This document shows, one piece after another, positions 17,309 to 25,633 of a stretch of DNA of 64,000 nt. Each line of letters begins with the position of its first letter. Position 1 is the stretch's first letter. Location: the NCBI RefSeq assembly GCF_029633825.1, contig NZ_CP090641.1, positions 1,612,001 through 1,676,000 on the forward strand, written 5' to 3'. Made by a program: the position numbers and the translations under genes. The stretch is from Burkholderia contaminans. GTDB lineage: Bacteria > Pseudomonadota > Gammaproteobacteria > Burkholderiales > Burkholderiaceae. The notes beneath the pieces were generated by a model. It did no database searches, was not told where the DNA came from, and worked only from the letters and a program-made list of their open reading frames with translations.

Positions 17309-18508
17309 TCAACCGGCAAGGCCGATAGCGCGGGCGATATGTTCTCCAATCTCGATCGACGCCGTTGCCGCGGGAGACGGAGCGTTGCAAACATGAATGG
17401 ATCGGTCGCCCGGAATGAGATGAAAGTCGTCCACGAGACTGCCGTCAGCCTTCAGCGCTTGTGCGCGGACGCCGGCAGGCGCAGCCACGAGGTCTCTTTC
17501 GTGAATCTCGGGAATAAGTTGCTGCAGGCTCTTGACGAAAGCCGCCTTGCTCACTGAGCGCTGCATTTCCTCGAGTCCTTCCCGCCAGTACCTCGACGAC
17601 AGCTTCCAGAAGCCCGGGTACATCAAGACTTCGCCAAGGTCTCGAAGGCTGAAGTCCCGCTTGCGGTAACCCTCGCGCTTGAAGGCCAGCACCGCATTGG
17701 GCCCCGCTTCAACGTGACCACCGATCATCCGGGTGTAGTGAACCCCGAGAAACGGAAAATTCGGGTTCGGCACCGGGTAGATGAGGTGCTTCACGAGATG
17801 TCGGCGTTCGGGTCGAATCTCGTAATACTCGCCCCGAAACGGCACGATCTTCAAGTCGTCGGCGACGTTGTCCATCCTCGCGACGCGATCCGAGTGAAGG
17901 CCGGCACAGTTGATGACGAACTTCGTCTGGACAACCCCTTGACGTGTTTCAATCTCGACGTTCGATGCGTTCTTGCGAATCGCCAGGACCCGCTCACCCA
18001 GGCTGATTTCGCCTCCGCCCAGGGTGATGATTCGGCCGTACATCTGGCAAACCTGTTTGTAGTTCACGATGCCGGCGGCAGGTACTCGAATCGCTTGCAA
18101 GCCCGCGACGTGGGGTTCGATCTCTTTCAACCGGTCCGGCCCGATCTTTTCGATGGCAAGGCCGTTCTCGAGCCCGCGTTTGTACAGATTCTCAAGCAGC
18201 GGAAGTTCCTCCGGCTTGGTAGCAACAATCACTTTCCCGCAGATTTCGTGTTCAATCGCATGCTCCTCGCAGAAGCGGACCATCGACTCGCTACCGGCGC
18301 GCGCGAACTTCGCCTTGAAGCTCCCTGGTTTGTAGTAGATACCTGAGTGGATTACACCGCTGTTGTGACCAGTCTGGTGTTCAGCGAGGGCGCTCTCTTT
18401 TTCGATGACGATAATCTTCTTGCCGGGGAACCGCTTTGTGAGCGCCATCCCGGTCGAAAGTCCAACGATACCTCCGCCGACAATGGCAAAGTCATATAGC
18501 CGCTTCAT
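17309..18508 (-). CDS. lhgO: L-2-hydroxyglutarate oxidase
   Basis: FAD-dependent oxidase of the DAO superfamily converting L-2-hydroxyglutarate to 2-oxoglutarate, passing electrons to the membrane quinone pool in characterised homologues. The N-terminus carries the dinucleotide-binding motif DFAIVGGGIVGLSTGMAL, then the LhgO-type GHNSGVIHSGIYYKPGS. The C-terminal region has GVRAQALKADGSLVDDF. The 399-residue length is normal for the family. It starts 13 bp after csiD/glaH, so the two successive glutarate enzymes are made together. Confidence 0.95.
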   Translation of the reverse strand: MKRLYDFAIVGGGIVGLSTGMALTKRFPGKKIIVIEKESALAEHQTGHNSGVIHSGIYYKPGSFKAKFARAGSESMVRFCEEHAIEHEICGKVIVATKPEELPLLENLYKRGLENGLAIEKIGPDRLKEIEPHVAGLQAIRVPAAGIVNYKQVCQMYGRIITLGGGEISLGERVLAIRKNASNVEIETRQGVVQTKFVINCAGLHSDRVARMDNVADDLKIVPFRGEYYEIRPERRHLVKHLIYPVPNPNFPFLGVHYTRMIGGHVEAGPNAVLAFKREGYRKRDFSLRDLGEVLMYPGFWKLSSRYWREGLEEMQRSVSKAAFVKSLQQLIPEIHERDLVAAPAGVRAQALKADGSLVDDFHLIPGDRSIHVCNAPSPAATASIEIGEHIARAIGLAG

Positions 18509-18521
18509 AACGTCTAACGCC

Positions 18522-19466
18522 TCACAGTTGCGTGAATTCCCCGCGAATGCGCATCAGCTCGCGGTGCAGTCCCGGGTTCTTTTCGAAAGGCGCCCGGCCA
18601 TGAAGCCAGAACAGGTTGTTCAACATCACAAGGTCGCCAACGGGAAGCGGGATCGCAGCCGTTCCCTTTGACGCTTCCATCGACTCGGACAGGCTTTGCA
18701 GGTAGTACGCGTGGTCGATCGACTCCGGATTGGCGAATTGATCGATGAAGCAGATGCCCGGCTTGCCGTCGACATTGAAGAACGTACGCCGCTCGACTTG
18801 CTGCCCCACATTTTTGCTGGGCGGTGACTTGTACGTGAACTTGTAAGAGGCCAGCGGGTGATTGACGAACTGGCCCAACTGCTCCCAATCGTCCAGATGG
18901 AGCAGGCGGGACTCGCCCCCGACAGCGTTCTGTTCACTGAACTTCATCATGAGCAGCCAGTCAGTCGGCTCATCGACGAAAGTTCCGTCGGTGTGCAGCG
19001 TGAACAGGCGATATGCCTGACGCAGGTAGGAATCGCTGTTATCCGTATCTTTCACCAGGAAGCGAGCGTAGTAGGTACCCGACATCGAGTCATGGTTGGC
19101 TGGCCCGACAAGATGAGCCATGGCGGTGCCGAACTTCACGTAGTCGTCCGAGTCGCTCGTCGCGCCTTGCACACCGATGGTCAGCCCGCCGGAAGCGCGG
19201 TCGCGCAGGATGCTCCGCACGGTGTCGGTGAAGGCCTTCCCGAGCATCGCCTCCAGCTTGCCTGCGAGGACGAACCGCATATACGGCACATACTCGAGAT
19301 TCTGGCTGTTGATTCCGCGTGTTTGCTCAAAGAATCGATCGAGAACCTCCTGATCGATTTCAATGTGGCGAATGCGTGCATGATGCGGATTCTGTCCGAC
19401 GTGGAATCGCTCCCTTCTTGCCAATCCATACGGATTCCTAATTTCAGTCACTTGTGCAGCGTCCAT
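18522..19466 (-). CDS. glaH: Glutarate 2-hydroxylase (CsiD/GlaH)
   Basis: Non-heme Fe(II)/2-oxoglutarate dioxygenase that hydroxylates glutarate to L-2-hydroxyglutarate. Iron ligands are visible as the HTD triad in LFTLHTDGTFVDEP and the distal histidine in NNLFWLHGRAPF; the 2-oxoglutarate-binding Arg is expected near ELMRIRGEF. The ATG at 19466 is selected by AAGGAGAGG just upstream and gives 314 residues, close to E. coli CsiD; the longer frame to 19556 has no such support. It is followed by lhgO, completing glutarate to 2-oxoglutarate without CoA. Confidence 0.94.
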   Translation of the reverse strand: MDAAQVTEIRNPYGLARRERFHVGQNPHHARIRHIEIDQEVLDRFFEQTRGINSQNLEYVPYMRFVLAGKLEAMLGKAFTDTVRSILRDRASGGLTIGVQGATSDSDDYVKFGTAMAHLVGPANHDSMSGTYYARFLVKDTDNSDSYLRQAYRLFTLHTDGTFVDEPTDWLLMMKFSEQNAVGGESRLLHLDDWEQLGQFVNHPLASYKFTYKSPPSKNVGQQVERRTFFNVDGKPGICFIDQFANPESIDHAYYLQSLSESMEASKGTAAIPLPVGDLVMLNNLFWLHGRAPFEKNPGLHRELMRIRGEFTQL

Positions 19467-19588
19467 TTTTCGCCTCTCCTTCGCAGATGTGGTGCGGATA
19501 TGAACCATTCTAGTTTTGACTTGGGTGGCTCTCAATTCGATTCGGGAGCGATTCAATTCAGAAAAACTGATTTGTTCATCCGTTTGCC

Positions 19589-20392
19589 TTACGCGCGGCG
19601 GACTGAGGAGCGCAGTGGCACCGTCAGCTGCGTGCGACCGGACGGCCCGATTCGCTGCCGAATCCGTGAGATAGCACGAACAGTCAATACGCCCGCGTTG
19701 AGCTCCTTGATTCCGACGACGTTAAGCAACGGTCGCGCTTCATCGCCCAAGTGCGGCAGCAACATTTGAGCAGCCGAGAAGTCCTGGCTCTCAGTCCAGA
19801 AACTCGGTAGCGCAACCGTCCAGATACCGACCGCCGACGCGGCCTGAACACCAATGGTTGTCGCGGCCAGCGCGACGGCTGTACTCGCGGGCAACTCAAG
19901 CGTGTGAAGCAGACGCTGATACATACCGCTGGTGACCTCACTGAATCGCGTACCGTCTCCCGAGGCAACGGCGCAGATGGTCGACGTCCAGTTACTGCCC
20001 AATAGTGATTCCAGTGCCATCGATACCGAGCTCGGCGTTTGGCAGCTGACTACTGCGATGCGATAGCCGCCCTGTTCCGCCTGCTGAAGCACGCGCGCGA
20101 CACCCGGCCGGAACGCCAGACCTCGCTCCTTGAGGAGTCGGTTGAATGCTTCTACCCGTTCCGCCTCGATGCTCCCGAGCAAATCATCTGACCAGTCCGC
20201 TTCGACCTGCTCTTGATAGCAGGCGGGAAGCTGAGGGCGACTGCTCACGGACAGCAAGCGCTGATAGACCTCGGGCGTCCATCGCAAGCTGAGCCCGACA
20301 CGAGCAAAAGCGGTGTTGAATGCCAGCAGGTGCAATGAATCTGTGTCTGCCAATGCGCCATCAAGGCTGAAAATCAATACTTCAGTCGACAC
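19589..20392 (-). CDS. CbbY/PGMB-like HAD protein lacking catalytic residues
   Basis: A 267-residue protein with the layout of CbbY-type HAD hydrolases. Helical cap features (LHLLAFNTAFARVGL), RPGVARVLQQAEQGGYRIAVVS and the family tail WTESQDFSAAQMLLPHLGD are all recognisable. However, motif I reads FSLDGALADT, so the nucleophilic aspartate is Ser9. The motif III lysine region reads FSEVTSGMYQ with no lysine, and the acidic pair of motif IV is replaced by AA in LAATTIGVQAA. The frame is intact, so this looks like a maintained pseudoenzyme rather than a decaying gene. It lies 122 bp upstream of csiD on the same strand. Confidence 0.8.
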   Translation of the reverse strand: MSTEVLIFSLDGALADTDSLHLLAFNTAFARVGLSLRWTPEVYQRLLSVSSRPQLPACYQEQVEADWSDDLLGSIEAERVEAFNRLLKERGLAFRPGVARVLQQAEQGGYRIAVVSCQTPSSVSMALESLLGSNWTSTICAVASGDGTRFSEVTSGMYQRLLHTLELPASTAVALAATTIGVQAASAVGIWTVALPSFWTESQDFSAAQMLLPHLGDEARPLLNVVGIKELNAGVLTVRAISRIRQRIGPSGRTQLTVPLRSSVRRA

Positions 20393-20590
20393 GTGTCACC
20401 TCGAATGAGAAGTGTCCAAAACGAGCATCTGCGTCTTGCCACAGGCTGGTAGGCGGTCGAACCACTTTCGGGGAAGCGAACTAACGACCAGGATTTCGTG
20501 GACTCATTGATACACGTTTCGTGCCAAGCACTACGGCGAATGACCGCTCAAGGCTTGACAGCCAGTTTTTGAATTGACAAGCCACACGCG

Positions 20591-20640
20591 TGATTCATTC
20601 CTGCAATTTGCTGCACTACAAGCATCACAAAAATGAATCA
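20591..20640. promoter_or_regulatory. Spaced inverted repeat TGATTCAT / ATGAATCA
   Basis: Perfect 8-bp inverted repeats at 20591-20598 and 20633-20640, separated by 34 bp (about three helical turns). They lie about 200-250 bp upstream of the HAD gene. The spacing suits a protein that loops or binds as a tetramer. It could be chance, given the local AT-richness. Confidence 0.3.
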
Positions 20641-20655
20641 GACGCTGATGGAAAC

Positions 20656-20685
20656 AAAAAAAACGGCACCGAAGATTCGGTGCCG
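20656..20685 (-). terminator. Rho-independent terminator of the gabT-CoA transferase-dehydrogenase operon
   Basis: Perfect 10-pair stem CGGCACCGAA/TTCGGTGCCG with a 2-base centre at 20664-20685, followed in the leftward direction by eight uridines (20656-20663). It lies 42 bp past the aldehyde dehydrogenase stop and separates that operon from the HAD-csiD-lhgO genes. Confidence 0.92.
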
Positions 20686-20726
20686 CCAAAGCCATTCACG
20701 GATGGACTGGACGAACCCAGCCGGGC

Positions 20727-22154
20727 CTAACCGTTATAAGCGGTCTTCACGGTAGTGAAGAACTCCGCTGCGTAGCTGCCTTGCTCCCGCGAGCCGTAGC
20801 TCGAGCCCTTGCGCCCGCCGAAAGGGACGTGATAATCGACCCCGGCGGTGGGAACGTTGACCATCACCATGCCGGCCTGCGCTTCGCGCTTGAAGCGTGT
20901 GGCGTATTGGAGCGACGTCGTACAAATGCCTGCCGATAACCCGAATTCCGTATCATTGGCTATCTGGAGCGCGTCGTCGAAATCTCGTGCCGGGATGAGG
21001 CATGCTACCGGGCCGAATATTTCTTCGCGGGCGATACGCATTCCGCTGGTCACGTCCGCGAAGAGTGCCGGCGAGAGGAAAAATCCGTCCGTGTCGCGCT
21101 TGATACGCTCTCCGCCAAACGCAAGCGTCGCACCTTCTTCCCGTCCGATTCGGATGTATTCCAGGTCGGTCTGCAACTGCTCGGAATCGACCACCGGCCC
21201 AATGTGCGTGTCGGCAGAGAGCGCGTGACCGACGCGCAAGTGCGAAAGCCGCTCGACGAGCGCGTCGCGGAATCTGGAATAGATGCCGTGCGTGACGATG
21301 ATTCGGCTCGATGCCGTGCATCGCTGGCCGGTAGAGTAAAAGGATCCCTGGATAGCACAGGTGAGTGCCGTCTCCATGTCCGCGTCATCCGTCACGAGCA
21401 ACGGGTTCTTTCCGCCCATCTCGAGTTGCAACTTTGCAAAGCGTGCGCCGGCCGTTGCCATGACCCGCGCGCCAGTCCCGGTGGAGCCGGTGAAACTGAT
21501 CGCATGAACCTTCGGACTCTCGAGGAGCGCCTTCCCTACGACGCTGCCACGGCCGATAACGAGGTTGAAAACGCCCGCCGGAAACCCGGCGCGACTGATG
21601 ATTTCGCTCAATGCCCACGCGGACGATGGCACCAGTTCTGCCGGCTTGAACACCACACAGTTGCCATAAGCGAGTGCCGGCGCAATCTTCCACGCCGGGA
21701 TGGCAATCGGGAAGTTCCACGGCGCGATGATCCCGACGACGCCGACTGGCTCACGGGTGATGTCGACGCTCAAGCCGGGTCTGACAGATTCGAGGTGTTC
21801 ACCCCGTACGCGAAGGACTTCGCCCGCGAAAAATTTGAAGATCTGGCCGGCGCGCGCCACTTCACCGATACCTTCCGCACGGGTTTTTCCTTCCTCCCGT
21901 GAAAGCAGCTCGCCCAGCTCTTCTTTCCGGGCGAGGAGCTCAGTGCCCACGCGATCCAGTGCATCAGCGCGAGCTTGCACGCCGAGTACTTGCCCGGTAG
22001 TGAACGCCTGGTACGCGGCGTCGATTGCCTCGAGAGCCAGGCTCTCGTCCGCCTGTGAGAATTCGTCGACCACGTCAGATGTATCGGACGGGTTGATGTT
22101 TCGGTAACCGTCCGAACCGGGACGCCATTGCCCACCGATGTAGCTCGTTTTCAT
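20727..22154 (-). CDS. Aldehyde dehydrogenase, likely glutarate-semialdehyde (or 2-oxoglutarate-semialdehyde) dehydrogenase
   Basis: NAD(P)-dependent aldehyde dehydrogenase of 475 residues. Catalytic Cys is in YSTGQRCTASSR, the general-base Glu in LQLEMGGKN, the cofactor loop in SFTGSTGTGARV, and APWNFPIAIPAWKIAPAL is the family hallmark. The C-terminal VPFGGRKGSSYGSREQG resembles 2-oxoglutarate-semialdehyde dehydrogenases. Its position after a GabT/DavT aminotransferase and next to glutarate genes favours oxidation of glutarate semialdehyde to glutarate (DavD role). It overlaps the CoA-transferase stop by ATGA, so translation is coupled. Confidence 0.87.
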   Translation of the reverse strand: MKTSYIGGQWRPGSDGYRNINPSDTSDVVDEFSQADESLALEAIDAAYQAFTTGQVLGVQARADALDRVGTELLARKEELGELLSREEGKTRAEGIGEVARAGQIFKFFAGEVLRVRGEHLESVRPGLSVDITREPVGVVGIIAPWNFPIAIPAWKIAPALAYGNCVVFKPAELVPSSAWALSEIISRAGFPAGVFNLVIGRGSVVGKALLESPKVHAISFTGSTGTGARVMATAGARFAKLQLEMGGKNPLLVTDDADMETALTCAIQGSFYSTGQRCTASSRIIVTHGIYSRFRDALVERLSHLRVGHALSADTHIGPVVDSEQLQTDLEYIRIGREEGATLAFGGERIKRDTDGFFLSPALFADVTSGMRIAREEIFGPVACLIPARDFDDALQIANDTEFGLSAGICTTSLQYATRFKREAQAGMVMVNVPTAGVDYHVPFGGRKGSSYGSREQGSYAAEFFTTVKTAYNG

Positions 22155-23386
22155 TTGAGTACCTTGATCACGCGTTGTTTCTGAAGTTGCTCAATGACGT
22201 CGTTCGACAGGCCCAGCACACCTTCGAGTATCTCTCTGGTGTGCTGCCCCAGGAGTGGTGGCGGATTCCTGTAGTCAACCGGTGTTTCGCTCATCCGAAT
22301 CGGACTTGCCACCGTACGCACAATCCCGGCCAATGGGTGCGGCTGTTCAACGACCGCCCCCCGCACCGATACATGCGGGTCCTGGAACGCCTGGCCGATG
22401 TCGTTGACCGGGCTGCAAGGAACGCCAGCCGCCTCGAGGGCAGCCAGCAACTCTGCATTGCGCCAAAGCTTGATTTGCTCGCGAAGGAGCGGGATAAGCA
22501 CCGTTCTGAACTCGACGCGTCTGCGATTGGTCGCGAAGCGCTCCTCATTCGGCAGCCCTTCGCAACCGATCGTCCTGCACAGCGCCTTGAACTGTTCATC
22601 GTTCCCGACCGCGATTACGATTCGCCCGTCCGACGTCTCGAAGTCTTGATACGGAACGATGTTCGGATGGGCATTGCCCAATCGGACGGGCGAAATCCCG
22701 GTCGTGAGAAAGTTCGACGCCTGATTGGCCAACGTGGCGAGTTGCACGTCCAGAAGGGACAGGTCGATCCGCTGGCCTACACCCGTCACCGTCCGATGAT
22801 GAAGGGCCGCGAGGATGGCCGAACTCGCGTAGATGCCTGTCATGACGTCGGTCAGTGCCACACCTACCTTCTGCGGTCCGGCACCCGGCTGACCGTCTGG
22901 CACGCCGGTAATGCTCATCAATCCGCCCATCGCCTGGATCGCGAAGTCGTACCCCGGGCGATTAGCGTACGGACCCGATTGCCCGTACCCCGTCACCGAG
23001 CAGTAGATCAGGCGAGGATTCAGTTCTCTCAGGCTGTCATAGTCCAGCCCATACTGCACCAGGCCGCCGGTCTTGAAGTTCTCGACAAGAACATCGGATT
23101 TCGCGACGAGGTCCCGGATGATTTTCTGGCCTGCGGCGGTCGCGATGTCAATGGCGAGCGAACGCTTGTTGCGATTGGCAGCGAGAAAATATGCCGACTC
23201 CGAGGTCGTATTCCCGTCGCGGTCTCTCAGGTATGGAGGGCCCCATGCACGCGTCTCGTCGCCAAGCGCCGGACGCTCGACCTTGATCACGTCGGCACCG
23301 AGGTCGGCAAGAATCTGCGTGGCCCAAGGGCCAGCGAGTACTCGCGACAAATCGAGCACCTTTACGTCGGACAATGCGGAACTCAT
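22151..23386 (-). CDS. Family III CoA-transferase (CaiB/BaiF), probable glutarate CoA-transferase
   Basis: A 411-residue formyl-CoA-transferase-fold enzyme. The N-terminus VLDLSRVLAGPWATQILADLGADVIKVE (motif split: VLDLSRVLAGPWA then LGADVIKVE) is diagnostic. The catalytic aspartate lies in ALTDVMTGIYAS, and GYDFAIQAMGGLMS is a further hallmark. In this neighbourhood the likely reaction is CoA transfer from succinyl-CoA to glutarate, as in human SUGCT, giving glutaryl-CoA. No glutaryl-CoA dehydrogenase gene is present in the window. Middle gene of the aminotransferase-CoA-transferase-dehydrogenase operon. Confidence 0.87.
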   Translation of the reverse strand: MSSALSDVKVLDLSRVLAGPWATQILADLGADVIKVERPALGDETRAWGPPYLRDRDGNTTSESAYFLAANRNKRSLAIDIATAAGQKIIRDLVAKSDVLVENFKTGGLVQYGLDYDSLRELNPRLIYCSVTGYGQSGPYANRPGYDFAIQAMGGLMSITGVPDGQPGAGPQKVGVALTDVMTGIYASSAILAALHHRTVTGVGQRIDLSLLDVQLATLANQASNFLTTGISPVRLGNAHPNIVPYQDFETSDGRIVIAVGNDEQFKALCRTIGCEGLPNEERFATNRRRVEFRTVLIPLLREQIKLWRNAELLAALEAAGVPCSPVNDIGQAFQDPHVSVRGAVVEQPHPLAGIVRTVASPIRMSETPVDYRNPPPLLGQHTREILEGVLGLSNDVIEQLQKQRVIKVLK

Positions 23387-23488
23387 CGATCAGCCCGGCT
23401 AGAGAAGCATTGAAGAAAGGCGCGAACCGAAGCCGCGCCCATTTCCGGCACGGATAAGCGAGCGACGCTTACCCGTATGCCGACACGT

Positions 23489-24796
23489 TCAGGCCAGCTG
23501 TACGACGCCGGCGCCGGCCGTCAACTTGAGGAGGATGCCCTCGATGATGTCCATGCCCTCATCGATGAGCGCGTTCGAAGCCGTCAGGGGGAGCATGATG
23601 CGCAAGACGTTGCCGTACGATCCGCACGTCAACAGGAGAAGCCCTTCCTTTTGTGCTTCGGCCTTCAGACTCGTCACGATGTCGGGAGCCGGCTGCCCAT
23701 TTTTCATGAATTCAATCCCTGTCATGGCGCCGAGACCGCGTACGTCGGCGATTTCAGGGACATGGGCACGCAGGCCGTTGAAGCGGGAACGCAGACGCTC
23801 GCCGATCGCCTCGCTTCGCGCGCAGAGGGATTCCTCCTCCATGACGTCGAGAACCGCGAGGGACGCGACACAGGCCATCGGGTGGCCCGCGTACGTGCTT
23901 CCCAACCCGCCGGGAGGAATCGAATCCAGCACGTCGGCGCGGCCAACGACGGCCGAGATCGTCATGCCGCCGCCCAGTCCCTTGGCCATCGTGGTCAGGT
24001 CCGGCACGACGCCGGAGTGCTCCATCGCGAACATCCGTCCGGTCCGGCCAACACCGGTCTGGATTTCATCCGCGATGAAGACGATGCCGTACGTGTCACA
24101 GATGTTCCGCAGTCGCTTGAGGAATTCGGTCGGCGCGGGCGTGTAACCACCTTCACCCTGGACCGGCTCCACGATGATTGCAGCAACGCGCTGTGGGTCC
24201 ACCGTGTATTTGAACAACCGTTCGAGCCCGTAGATGGCATCGTCGACCGAGACGCCATGCAGCTCCGACGGAAACGGCGCTTGATAGACCTCTGCCGACA
24301 TCGGGCCGAAACCGGCCTTATAGGGCGCAACCTTGCCTGTCAGGGCCATCGCCATGAACGTACGGCCGTGGAAAGCACCGTCAAACGAAATGACGGCCGA
24401 GCGCTTCGTGTAGTAACGGGCGACTTTGACGGCGTTTTCGACCGCTTCGGCACCGGTCGTCATGAAGAAGGCCTTCTTCGGAAATTGGCCGGGGGCAAGC
24501 TCCGAAAGCCGTTCCGCCAGCTCGACGTACGATTCGTAGGCCACGACTTGAAAACACGTGTGGGAGAATTTTTCGGCTTGCTTCGCAACCGCTGCCGATA
24601 CCTTCGGGTGTCGATGTCCCGTATTGAGAACAGCGATACCGGCACAGAAATCGATATACCGCTTGCCTTCGACGTCCCAGATTTCCCCATTCTCCGCGCG
24701 TTCCGCGAATACGGGATGAGCATTCCCAATGCCCTGGGGAACGGCGCGAGCGCGTCGCGCCATCAAAGCCTTGTTCGTTTGCTCGTTATTCGACAT
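23489..24796 (-). CDS. gabT: 4-aminobutyrate / 5-aminovalerate aminotransferase
   Basis: PLP-dependent class III aminotransferase of 435 residues that moves the terminal amino group of GABA or 5-aminovalerate to 2-oxoglutarate. The PLP lysine is in LTTMAKGLGGG; GIVFIADEIQTGVGRTGRMF carries the cofactor-binding Asp, and FFMTTGAEAVENAVKVAR is the GabT hallmark. Downstream genes handle C5 acids (glutarate), so the DavT activity is at least as likely as GabT; the sequence cannot separate them. First clear gene of the operon, ending at the terminator near 20656. Confidence 0.92.
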   Translation of the reverse strand: MSNNEQTNKALMARRARAVPQGIGNAHPVFAERAENGEIWDVEGKRYIDFCAGIAVLNTGHRHPKVSAAVAKQAEKFSHTCFQVVAYESYVELAERLSELAPGQFPKKAFFMTTGAEAVENAVKVARYYTKRSAVISFDGAFHGRTFMAMALTGKVAPYKAGFGPMSAEVYQAPFPSELHGVSVDDAIYGLERLFKYTVDPQRVAAIIVEPVQGEGGYTPAPTEFLKRLRNICDTYGIVFIADEIQTGVGRTGRMFAMEHSGVVPDLTTMAKGLGGGMTISAVVGRADVLDSIPPGGLGSTYAGHPMACVASLAVLDVMEEESLCARSEAIGERLRSRFNGLRAHVPEIADVRGLGAMTGIEFMKNGQPAPDIVTSLKAEAQKEGLLLLTCGSYGNVLRIMLPLTASNALIDEGMDIIEGILLKLTAGAGVVQLA

Positions 24797-24872
24797 CTTT
24801 CACTCCTGTTGATACGGGACGACCGGGTGGTCATCACAATTCAAAAATCAAACCGGGACGACGGCTCGGTCG

Positions 24873-25352
24873 TTATTTCGAGACGGTAATTTCGCCCTTT
24901 CCACTACCGAACCCAGTCCAGCGGGTATCCGCCTGGCTGGTAAACACTTCTCTTGAGACGAGCTGGCCCGTTGCAGCCTTCCACTTTCCGGTGCCTCCCT
25001 GAAGCGTGAACGTGATGCCGTCGTATACGGTATCGATGGCGCTCAGAAGCTTGTCACCGTCCTTGTCCTTCATCTCGCAGCGGCCGGTGCCTTTCGCCGT
25101 CACGTCCTTGCCCACCGTCGTATCAGTCTCGATTCCGACACACGTGGTGTCGAAAAAAACATCGCCCTTTGACGGCAGACTTACCCTGTAGCTGCCACGC
25201 AGTTGAAACACCGCGGTCGAGCGATTCGCGCCTTCCGCGATGCTCGGCGAAAAATCCGCTGTCCAGCCACTCGACAAGATCACTGGCTCAGCTGACGCGA
25301 CCGCAGATGCGAGCAGGACACTGCAGCCGAACAACATCACACCGATTTTCAT
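24873..25352 (-). CDS. Exported protein of unknown function, beta-barrel-like
   Basis: A 159-residue secreted protein. The signal peptide MKIGVMLFGCSVLLASAVAS has a cleavage site near ASAEP. The mature part is rich in beta-prone alternation and contains GGTGKWKAATGQLV, resembling the Gly-rich turn of allene-oxide-cyclase-barrel or lipocalin-like proteins. CVGIETD and RCEMKDKDGD supply two cysteines that could form a disulfide. It lies 76 bp upstream of gabT on the same strand. Function not recognised. Confidence 0.7.
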   Translation of the reverse strand: MKIGVMLFGCSVLLASAVASAEPVILSSGWTADFSPSIAEGANRSTAVFQLRGSYRVSLPSKGDVFFDTTCVGIETDTTVGKDVTAKGTGRCEMKDKDGDKLLSAIDTVYDGITFTLQGGTGKWKAATGQLVSREVFTSQADTRWTGFGSGKGEITVSK

Positions 25353-25633
25353 GTTTGACCTTCAAATAGTCTTTGAACGTGGAACGCAGAAGTCCAGCTT
25401 GGAGCGGCCCCTTTCAACGAGGGGCCGCCCGGACCAAAGGTCAGATTCCCGTGCGAAATGCAAAGCACAGCACAAACACTTCTGCCACAAAGTGGCGCAG
25501 CCCCGCGAACAACTGTTTGTATCGCATTTCACCCTCCATTTACTCACGAGTACTACATCAGCACTCTAGATGCTCGCAATTGGATCGTTTGGTTTGGATG
25601 GTTTCGGGGCTCGGAGCGTCCCAAAACCATTCG

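Larger units (their letters stand above)
20393..20726. other. Intergenic region between dehydrogenase operon and HAD-csiD-lhgO genes
   Basis: Holds the terminator of the upstream operon (20656-20685), an 8-bp inverted repeat with 34-bp spacing (20591-20640), and two TTGACA hexamers (20555-20560 and 20574-20579) on the plus strand. The promoter for the HAD-csiD-lhgO genes should lie here. No coding sequence is seen. Confidence 0.55.
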
